The notes below the pieces were generated by a model. That model searched no databases. It had not been told where the DNA came from and saw nothing but the letters and a program-made list of their open reading frames with translations. A stretch of 64,000 nucleotides of DNA from Congeria kusceri (taxonomy: Eukaryota > Mollusca > Bivalvia > Myida > Dreissenidae): contig CM051034.1 in the NCBI GenBank assembly GCA_027627225.1, positions 13,087,261-13,151,260 on the forward strand. The letters run 5' to 3'. The translations under genes and the position numbers were made by a program. Positions 22,424 to 34,400 of the stretch are shown in pieces; position 1 is the first letter of the stretch; every line of letters begins with the position of its first letter.

Positions 22424-25400
22424 CTGTGTTGGAAAATAGCCGAAATTTAATTCTAAAATAAACTTTACATGAAACAATAATTCAAGGGTTGAGCATGAAA
22501 CTATTGTATCTGATAAAGAAATGTCAAACAGATACAACAGTTTCACGCTCAACCCTTGATATGGGACAAAGAATTCACAAGGTATATGTGGTATACCATA
22601 AATAAACTTCGGGTGTTCACATTTGTTTAAACAAAATAATGACCTCAGCCGCTATACAGGGAATATCAGAATTCAAAGCAGCTGTGGTATACAGGTAGCT
22701 AATAATAACTAATACATGGTATTACAAAAGTGAACTCTTTGTATTAGCAAGTCTTCGTCCGACGAAACCAGTTCACGGAGCACAGAGGCTACCAAAATTG
22801 TCCATTGGGCGACTACAACTTCAAATAACAAGCCCATCGGGCTACCAAATCTGATTTATCTGTATTTATTATTTTTTAATATTTACTTAAGAATTATATA
22901 TATTATATATGTATTAATTTATTAATAGGATTACTTATATCAACCAGAAAGATTATTCATATATTGTGAAGTAATTTGAAGCATCACGTGTGGACTGCAC
23001 AGGCTAATCCGGGATGACATTTTACACATATTAATTAAGCCCGGGTTTCACACGAAACGCCTAATATATGCTTGTCGTTCTTGTAACTGTGTGATTCATG
23101 TAAACAATATTGGGCTACACACCATTAATTCTGGTAGCCCTCCGGGAAATTTGTCGAACACTGTAGCAAGACCACTTTGACCATGAAACAGGAAGTGTTC
23201 TCGTAGAGACCAAGTAATGGTCTGACTCAGGAAACAAATAAGTCTCGTGATACATGCAGCTTACTATACTTAAAAAATTTAATTTTTTGGATGATTAAGA
23301 AGTGCCATAGAAGTTCCTTTGATGACAAAACAGTCAAGAGAAGATAATTATGTTTGATGGGAACAGCAAGAGGTCTATTTTAAGCAAAACCTTCTCATTA
23401 TTGCGAGTGCTATTGGTCATAGCCTGGGCCTATATTCACCAACACATTCTTAGACTTAAACATAAAGAGACTGACTTAAGTAAAAATACTTCTGCATGTG
23501 CAATTATGCTTCCCAACAATGACACTTATGTCATAAACAAATTTGCCAGGTCCGGCTAGCTCAGTTGTTAGAGCGCTAGACTGTCAATCCGGGGCTCGTG
23601 AGTTCGAACCCCAGCCCGGCCACATAACTTGTGTGGGGATTCGTCATGAAATTATTTCTACGGCCATTCTTCCCCTACCTCTGATTCAAGTAGGGCAGCT
23701 GTCAGTTACTGGCATAGGTATGTGCGCTTAGTACTGGTAACCCGCTTAGATCGGCTAAGCTTGCCCAGGAAAAGTGTGAGTAGGTTAAGATGCTTCTGAA
23801 ATATGGCCCCAGATCAGTTTAATGAATATTCTTTATTCTTAAATCTTAAGTCTAAGAATAGATTAGTGAACACGGGCCCTGGTCATGGTTTTTTTTATAA
23901 TATGAGGCGCGTCGTGGGAAAACCGGACTTAATGCATGTGCATAGTGTCGTCCCGGATAAGCCTGTGCAGTTCGCACAGGCTAATCCAGGATGGCACTTT
24001 CCGCTTTTATGGTATTTTCTGTTTCAAGGAAGTCTCTTCTAACCATGAATCTACTTTAGGCGCCGAGGCGGAAAGTGCCGTCCTGGATCAGCCTGTGCGG
24101 ACTGCACAGGCTGATCCGGGACGACACTTTACGCACATGCATTAAGACCGGTTTTCCCACGCCACGCGTTTTTTTTTTTTAATGATAATTATAATAGAAG
24201 TTCTTTCTAATGATACGAGTTATTGCACAAGTTCTGATGAAATTAGTTTCAATGATGTGAAGAGTAACAGAAGTATGTTTTAATGAAGAACAAGAATTCA
24301 ATTAAAAAAAAAACCTCATTATTGCGAGTATCATCTGCCATGGTCTGGGCGCAGTCGTCAGAACTGAGATCTTCCTGGGCGAGGATGTTGGTGTTGATGC
24401 GGAAGTCGCGGGACGTGCTGTGCTTCATGTGTTCCATCAGGTTCACCTGCAGACACAGCAAGAAATAGAGGATATTTGAGGCGTGTCGTTGGAAAACCGG
24501 GCTTACTGCATGTGAGTACAGTGTCGTCCAGCACAGGCTTATCCGGGATGACAATTGACGCACATGCAGTAAGCCCGGTTTTCCCATGATGCGCTTCATC
24601 TGTTGATTTCAATGAATGATTGAATTTTATTTCACTAGTGGTTATAGAAAAAATATTTTCACAACTTGCATAGCGACGAGTCAAAATATAATTTTCTATG
24701 ACCATGATTGAAATAAGTATTCGATCATTCATCTAAATCAACACATTTTCTTTTTATTTCATGCTTTAGACAATAAATAAACAAAATTGTGTGGGATAAG
24801 CTTAAACGTCAAACGTTTGTGTATTCTGACGTCATAAATGATTCCAAAATTATTTGATCATAAGCATAGTGGGAAAAAAGTGCCATAATTTGTGAGTCTT
24901 TGTTGCTAAATGATATTTTTGTTGAATTTTATCATCTGTTTTCTGTACATAAATGTATCGAAATACTGTACATGTATATAACTGTGCCAAGGGAGGCAAA
25001 TCACTACTGGTAGATCGATGATATTGATAGAAAAATAGTGCCTTTTATATTATATTTTCACTGCAGTGAAAGTACAAATTTTTATACTACACTAAAAATC
25101 TCAAATGTTATTTCACCAATTAAATTCTATATTTCACTGAAAAGCATATAATAAATGGGTGTTATACATTCTATACTATGACATGAGCTGGCAGTGAGGA
25201 AGACGACTGTCGTTTATTTGTTCCATGCTGTTCAAAATCCCGAAAGGAGATAGTTGATGCAATGTACCATGATCGTATGAATATAATACGCACATTTTTA
25301 CCTGCAAAATTAGATCAGAAGTAGGGGTACGTATTATATTTGAATGTAAAGCATACCTAAAGATTTCAATCGAAAAACACTCTCGACAATGTCTTAACAA

Positions 25401-28400
25401 GCCTTAAGTTTTCGACATAAATGAAGCTTAAATAAAAAGGTTTACACTTAATAGGCTGATAAATGTCAGAACTTCTATAGTCACAATCATAGCTTCTTGC
25501 TTCTATACCTACCTTTGATTTCTTGGTGAGCTGTATCAGGTAGCGCTCAAACTGCGTGCTTCTATACCTACCTTTGATTTCTTGGAGAGCTGTATCAGGT
25601 AGCGCTCAAACTGCGTGCTTCTATACCTACCTTTGATTGCTTGGTGAGCTGTATCAGGTAGCGCTCAAACTGCGTGCTTCTATAACTACCTTTGATTTCT
25701 TGGTGAGCTGTATCAGGTAGCGCTCATACTGCGTGCTTCTAAACCTACCTTTGATTTCTTTGTGAGCTGTATCAGGTAGCGCTCATACTGCGTGCTACTA
25801 TACCTACCTGTGATTTCTTGGTGAGCTGTATCAGGTAGCGCTCATACTGCGTGCTACTATACCTACCTTTGATTTCTTGGTGAGCTGTACCAGGTAGCGC
25901 TCATACTGCTTACTTCTATACCTACCTGTGATTTCTTGGTGAGCTGTATCAGGTAGCACTCATACTGCGTGCTACTATACCTACCTTTGATTTCTTGGTG
26001 AGCTGTATCAGGTAGCGCTCATACTGCTTACTTCTATACCTACCTTTGATTTCTTGGTGAGCTGTAATCAGGTAGCGCTCACACTGCTTACTTCTATACC
26101 TACCTTTGATTTCTTGGTGAGCTGTATCATGTAGCGTTCACACTGCTTACTTCTATACCTACCTTTGATTTCTTGGTGAGCTGTATCAGGTAGCGTTCAC
26201 ACTGCTTACTTCTATACCTACCTTTGATTTCCTGGTGAGCTATATCAGGTAGCGCTCATACTGCTTACTTCTATACCTACCTTTGATTTCTTGGTGAGCT
26301 GTATCAGGTAGCGCTCATACTGCTTACTTCTATATCTACCTTTGATTTCTTGGTGAGCTGTATCAGGTAGCGCTCATACTGCTCGATGGCAAATATCAGG
26401 TTTGGTATGGTCCTTGTTTGCTTCATCACACTCGCCTACAAACAGGCAGGCAATGGTTATTAAAACTGAAAGACAGGTACTATCAAATTATAAAATACAT
26501 GTTATATATATATATATTTAACAATGACAGGAAAATATTTTAAAATCTTCAAAACATGATATAGATATACATAAATGAACTTTGCTTCGTATAAATACCT
26601 ACACACAAGGTACGGGGTAATGTACATCGTAAAATTAAATACATGTATTACTGAACTATTAGATATTAGATCTATTTCCCTAAACTCGCAGCTGATTAGC
26701 AAAAAGTATTGAAGTTTATCCCATCATCACGCCATGGACAAAATAACAGCCTGTGTACTTTAAGGATAAAGGAAACACACACAGTATACTGACATTATTA
26801 ATTTATTTTGTTGATTTTCATGATGTCATGGTATGTTTATGCTTTCTATCGTTTATTTTCGAAACAAACACAAAAGATGGGATAAATAGAATACTGGGTA
26901 TGTGTGAATTAAAGATAAGTTTATTTGCACAGCACAAAAACGTGAACAACTCCGGCAAGTCTCGTGGTACAGGTTTTCTTGGCCTCGGTACATACCGAGA
27001 ATTCTCCATATTCAAGTTTGTTTGTTTGTTTGGATTTGTCGCTGTTTTTAACAGCATTTCAAACCTACCACGACGGTCAGTTAACCTACTCACAGTTTTC
27101 CTGGGCAATGTTAGCCGATCTTAGTGGTTCACCAGTACCAAGTGCACATAAATATGCCAGTAACTGACAAATGCCCTAATTGAGTCAGAGGTAGGGGGAG
27201 AATGGCCGTATAAATATTTTCATGACCAATCCCCACACAAGTTATGTGGCTGAGCTGGGGTTCGAACTCAGGATCCATGGATTGACAGTCCAGCGCTCTA
27301 CCAACTGAGCTAGCCAGGCCCAGCTCTCTATATTCAATACAATACTTCAACCCCCTATATTTTGCAAGCCCACCTTCTGAGCATTCCCAGCCCCCTTCTT
27401 ATCTTCCTTTTTCTTCTTTCCCTTGTCTGGGGCCGCATGCTGCACCTTCTCGCTCTCCTTTGTCTTCATACAGAATATAATATATATTTCAAGTCAGCAA
27501 GACAGATAGCAATGCAACAAAAGCGGGCAAAGAGCATTTAAAGAGGGAATGTACGATTTTGTTTGAAAATTATAATGTTTAACCATCTATTGATACAAAT
27601 CAGGTCAGTATATTTTTAAAATAATATTATATAAATGTTGAGAATAATCTATATTCAGAAATGCCTAATAAGAGACAATTTTAAAATTTAGTGCAGCAAA
27701 CTATTATATACATGTCAGGGCATAGCCGTGAGGGCGATAACTTCGCCCTGGAGCTATTGACATTGCCCATAAATTTCATCAAGGAGAAGTCCACTTTGCC
27801 GTCTGTTTTAAACTTCGCATAGTAATAATTATCAATCAAACACCAGTCATAAAAGCTTTGAAGTCAACTTCCATAAAAAAGAGAACGTAAAGTAATTTTC
27901 AAAAACGCACATAATTACCAAAATACGCAAAACACATATCAATCCATACTAGATGTAAATATTCATGTTAATATCCAATAATTTCCCTCGTAATACAGTT
28001 TCCATTTTAATTCCAAGACGTTTATTTCATCACCCCATTTAAATATACATTTTATTCCATGCAATAAAGCAACTGTCTGATTTTGTTCACACCCTTGACA
28101 TTTCCTCTGGAACGCAAATTCATTAATGCTCTATCGACAGTGCTTGCATTGTTCAGGTAGAGTGGTATTGATTGATGCTTTTTTCACTGACCACGTGCTA
28201 ATCGTGTTACACGCTTAGTTCTACAAACTGCTAGACAATGGCCCCATCTCGGCAGTCACATCAAAGACTTTTTGAAGTCAAACCGACACCGTTGCTATTA
28301 GCTGTTGTTAACGGCTTGCAGATTTAAAAGCCCTATCTAATTGATTACGTCACGCTGTCACTCTTGTACATGTGTTCTACATCTTAGATTTAACATGTGT

Positions 28401-31400
28401 TATTATATTACTGGTGTTTTTAACCGATTTTATTGTTTGTTCAAATTAGATAAATAAATTGCAAGGTAATTTTAACGAAGCATTTTATTGAGAAAGAAAA
28501 AGAATTATTAATACCTAACAAAATATAATTAATATATAATTAATTTTTAATTTAAAAAAAACCCATGGTTTATGATGCACTGTGAACGTTTCGATTAAAA
28601 AAAATAATAATTTAAATTTAAACTTTTATTGATGTGTGTAGTGCTAGAATGGAAACTTGGAAACAAACTTGGAAACTAGAATAATGTAATACAACTTGAA
28701 AATATCTTGTTATTAATTTATGGAGAATTTGATGGTGATAATGACCTGATGATGATGATGGACTGTGCTATGATAATGATTGACATGGTCTGATGATGGT
28801 AAAAACAAGCAAAATTATGGTTCAACGCTTTTGGGAAATCACGTCTCCTTCAAGTGGCCTCACTTCTCCCTAAACTGAACTGAGGGAGAAGTGACTTCTC
28901 CCTAAAATTTGTCCCTAGGCTGAGCCCTGCATGTACAAGTGTACACAGCGTCTAGACGAGTCAGATCGATTGATGACACATGCACAGTCCTTATTTTTTA
29001 ATTCAAAACTGACTGTTGACGTTGTTGTAGGATAAATGGGTCAGTATTGACAGAAAATATATAATTGCATATTTCTATAAGAGAAATAGTTTTTGTCGAT
29101 GTTGACGTTTATTTATGTTTTGTAAACACGTGTTTTTGTTAGTGGGTAACGAAAGAGACATGAAATAGATCTATAAAGATCAGACAGTCACTCTTTAAAC
29201 TTACTCTGGAAGACAATTCTGCAATGCCTCCTGTATAAACACTAATGTTATTGTGTATTTAAGCTTTTCATAATATGGAACAAGGCAGTCCAAAGGACAG
29301 CTGTCCCCCGCCGTGATCCTTCATTAGATTTTAAAGGTGACTTTGAAGTATCACACTGACCTTAATCTGGCACAGTTGGACCAGATATGAAAGTACAGTT
29401 TCAGAAATTTATATATGGAGCTGACACAAAAATGGAGGCTCAAACATATGACCTTTAAGTGTGGCCTTGACCTTGAGGTGGCAAGACTGCTCCATGGCTT
29501 CTGCACATGGCCTCAATGTGATAAACGTTTGAGCCAAGTTTTATGAAAATCCTTCGAGATATGGAGCAGACACAAAAATGGAGGCTCAAACATTTGACCT
29601 TCAAGTGTGACCTTGACCTTGAGGTGGCGTAACTGCATCATGCCTTCTGCACATTGCCTCAATGTGATCAACATTAGAGGCAAGTTTCATGAAAATCCTT
29701 TCAAGGGCACAAGAGATATAGAACGGACATGAAAATACAGGCTCAAACATTCAACCTTCAAGTGTGACCTTGACCTTGAGTTGGCGTGACTGGCTTATGC
29801 TTTCTGCACATGGTCTCAATGAGCAAAACATTTGAGCCAAGTTTCATGAAAATCCTTCAAAGGGTATCGGGGATATGGAGCGGACACAAAAAACGGACAC
29901 GAAAATGGAGGCTAAAAAATTTAACCTTCAAGTGTGACCCTGACCTTGAGCTGGCGTGAAAGGCCCACGCTTTCTGCACATCGTCTCAAAGACTAAACAT
30001 TTGAGCCAAGTTTCATGAAAATCCTTCAAAAGGCATAGGAGATATGGATCGGACTCGAAATGGGGGCTGAATATTTAACCTTCAAGTGTGACCTTGACCT
30101 TGAGCAGGCGTGACTGACTCATGCCTTCTGCACATCGTCTCAGTGACCTAAACATCTGAGCCAAGTTTCATGAAAATCCTTCAAAGGATCTAGGAGATAT
30201 GGAGCGGACACGAAATTGTTACGGACAGATGGACGGATGGACAGACGGACGAAGGGCATTCCTATAACCCCCCTCCCGCTTCGCGGCGGGGGATTAATAA
30301 ATGTGCATGATCTTGGAAATCAAGATTAAGTCAATATTGTTTTATTAATATAAAGAGTACAACTTTCTAAGACAACAAAAGTGATCCAGTCAATAAAAAC
30401 TTGACAGTCGCCAGTCATTTTCATCTATGATCTGTGGACAATTGCAAAAACACTTAAATGGAGGTTTAGGACAACAAAAAGAAAAAAACAAATGAATTTG
30501 TACCATTAAATAAAACATTTGTGTATAAATAGCATCACAGTATCTATTTTTGGAAATGGCAACACAGAAATGGCATTCCAATAAAGCAACTGATGTAAAG
30601 GTGTATATTAATGTTAAGACCTGGATGTAGGTGATGAAGGCGTAACAATGCTGGGTGAGGTTGGTCCCCGATAGCTTCACCAACTTCTCAAACCTCGCCG
30701 ACATGTGACCCGACGCTTGGACGTACATAGACAGGTACTGAAAACAAGACAACATATTTAAATTTAGTTTTAAAAGAAAAGTGCTCCATGATTTAACTGG
30801 TATATGTAATCACTAAGCTACATGTACATGCAGTAGCATCAGCTTAGCTGCAAACAAAGTTTTATATAACAGACCAAGGCCCTCGATCTGTACATCTTAA
30901 CAGCTGAAATATGGCTGCTTCCTCGAGCAAAAAAACAATCATTCCCCTCCCCCCCCCAAACTGTTATAAATATCCCCTGAACTGCCCATAAATAAAATTG
31001 TAATCAGTTATTACATCTGTTAACACTTTCACTTAAAGTTAATGCATTTTCTTAAATTACAATGTTGAACGTACTACTATGTTATTTTAATATTCTGCCG
31101 CGATAGGAAAACAATGTAAAAATTCCTCTATTGGACGCAGTGGGTGGTATCCAACAAAACAAAGACAGCCTGCAGACACAGGTCAGGGGGAAGGTCTATA
31201 GATTCTGGAGACTAGAGAATGATCTAGAGCCAGTGTGCCACTCAAAAGGGGAAGGGTGAACAGCTAGATCATTTCATTGACATTTTCTATTTATCACTTA
31301 TGCCCAAAGGAACAGCAGTGTGTGTGGGGGGGGGGGGGGTTGGCGGGGGGGTGGAGAGACACACAAAAGCAGCAATGTGCAGCACCCTGCCATTTCCCTT

Positions 31401-34400
31401 TGACTCTTTCCGGGGTAGACACTTACATATTTCACCAGACTGGTGAGATTGCCGTAGATCCTGATCAAGGTCTTCATCAGCTGCTCACTGCAGGGGCCGA
31501 GGGGCAGGGCGGTCTGCACAAGCTCGTGGAACGTGTTCACTAGCATACCAAGCCTCATGCATATCGACTTCTCATTGCCTTCTTGCTGTGTGAGCTGAGT
31601 GGCCTCCCCTGCTGAATGATTGAAATGAGACAGTAGAATATTATCTATAGAAAGAGGATATTTTCATGGCATAAAAGACAGTTCCACATCACAAGTTCAC
31701 ACATAAATATTTCAACAAATACATTGCATTGATATGTGTTTGCATAACACAATGGTAAATTTCAGACTATCCAGCATCTCCTTAGTCATATAGTGTTAAC
31801 AAAGATAATTTCAATTTCAAACATGTTTCCTAAAAGCTTAGTACATAAAATAAGGAACAGCCAGTAAACAGATTTTTTATAGTTACACACTGCATATTTT
31901 TTAAATTTTATTTATGTTCATTTAATAAAACTAGGATTGTCACATGAGTGACAGATATACCCCCAAAATATGGCCTTGTCACAAAACTATGGCATCCATT
32001 CGAAAGAAATGGACAGAGAGAGAATGCTTTAATTTGTGAATGGTCAATAGTGTATTTGGAATTTGTTTTTTTCAATAGGAGCCATAACTCTGTCAACATT
32101 TAGTGGTTTGTAACCAAAATTGAACTTGATCTGTATTTTATGATATTACACCTATGTACCAAAATTAATTTAAATATGTGAAGCCTTTCATGAGTTATTA
32201 TACATGTTTTTGGGGGAATTTAAGTCAAAAAGGGGCCATAACTGTGTCAAAATTTAGTGGTTTGTAACCATGTCAAACTTGACCTGTATTTTATGATGCT
32301 ACACATGTGTACCAATAATTATTTTAATAGATCAAGCCATTGTTGAGTAATCGTCAGGAAACCATGTTTTTAGGGAATTTAAGTCAAATAAAGGGCCATA
32401 ACTCGGTCAAAATTTAGTTGTTTGTAACCAACATCAAACTCGACCCGTATTTCTATGATGCTACACATGTATAAAAAAATTATTTGAATATGTCAAGCCA
32501 TTCTTGAGTTATCATCCGGAATTCATGTTTTTAGGGAATTTGAAGTCGAAAAGGGGCCATAACTCTGTCAAAATTTAGTGGTTTGTAACCAACATCAAAA
32601 TTTACCTGTATTCTATGATTTTACACATGTGTACCACAAATTATTTGAATATGTCAAGCCTTTCTTGAGTTATCATCTGGAAACCATGTTTTTAGGGAAT
32701 TTTAAGTCGAAAAGGGGCCATAAATCTGTAAAAATTTAGTGGTTTGTGCTTGAGTTATCATCCGGAAACCAAAAACCAACAGACCGACAAGCTTACTCCT
32801 ATATACCCCCCCCCTAAACTTTGTTTGTGGGGGCATAATTATCCTCAGTCATTGACAACTGATAACCTAACAAGCTTGCTCAATCCAAATAAACTCCAGT
32901 CACTCTTATATAATCACCACCAACCAGTCTGGTTTCCATGGGTTGCAGCGTGGTCAGCCTTCACGCGCATGATGACCCAGTCCGAGTCGTCAAGCTCCCG
33001 CTCACACTGAGCAAGAATGATCTGCAAGACAGTGGGGGCTGCAGAGCGCGCAGTCACTATGGCAAAGTTTGTCTGTTGACTGTCTATTTCAATCTCCTAT
33101 AATACATTTATAATTGAATTACATTAATTAAAAATTCTTAAAAATGCAAGGCAACATGCTGGATTAGAACTGGTAACAGAAGTAAAGCCATTTGGAACGA
33201 AATAATCTAAATAATGATGACAAAGATTTGAAGACTAAGTCATCAACAACACAAACCCAAAACACAGAAAACTTAAATTTACAGTGACTGTTCTATCCAT
33301 CAGGGTTGTGATTCCTGTTTCTGGAACATCTGAGGGGTGGAAACAAACCTATCTTCCCCTATGCCACAAACCTAACCACCTCACCAGAACTCACCATATC
33401 CAACAGATTTGAAGCGTGTAGTGGGAAAACCGGGCTTGATGCATGTGCGTAAGTGTCGTCCCAGATCAGCACAGTGCAGTCCGCACAATCTAATCTGGGA
33501 CATTTCCGCCTACAGTGGATGTATGCTTTAAATAGAAGAGATTTCCTTGAAACAGAAAATACCATAAAAGTGGCGTGTCATTCCTGATCAGCCTGTGCAC
33601 ACTACACAGGCTGATCTGAGACTACACTTTACAAACGTGCAGTAAGCCCGGATTTCTCACAACACGCCTCATTTATTAATTTTAAGCATTTGACTGAGGA
33701 AATCAGCTGACAGGATGGAGAATCCCGTCCCCGATACATACGGTGTCGATGTCCCCAATCTGGCTGTGGATATCCTGTGCCAGGTCCCTCAAAATCACCA
33801 CAGCCCCTTGCCATTTCTGTCCTAGCAGCATCAGGGAGGACAATAGGGCCTTCACGAGGGAAAGGTCATCTGGAAGAAGGAAAAATGTGTGTAAACACAT
33901 GCTATATTTAGTATATTACTGTATTAGTGTGAAGAAATAAGCAACAGCTACTAAATTTTCGTTGATTATTGGAAAATGAGGCACATTTTCACAACTGCTG
34001 AGGGAAATACCAAGAATTTGGCTACAATGTTTAGTTTCTTAGCGCAATCATAGACATACATTAAGTACTATTAAATGCAAATTGAAGGAAATGGCCAAAG
34101 CCTCAAAATCTCAATAGAAATAAACAGCAATTAAACGCAATAAACAATGACATCCAAAGGACATCTCAACTCAGGCCCACATGATCTGTGAGTCAGACTT
34201 CGTACCAATCGTCTGTTCCTGAGCCAGCTTATAAAACCAGGCTAGTATGTGGTCACAGTCCGGAAACTGCGGGCTCAGGGTTTTGCTCAGCTGCACGATT
34301 ATGTGCAACAGCAGGCCGACTGCCTTCATGCACTGGTGATCTTCGTCAGCCGAAAGCATGTTCATTACCAGTCTCTGTAACGACAACAACAATGTAGCGG

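Noticed and set aside
24358..24732. 124-codon - strand ORF as a separate gene
   Set aside because: Frame shifted relative to FANCI exon 24 and runs through a MITE; a shadow of the exon.
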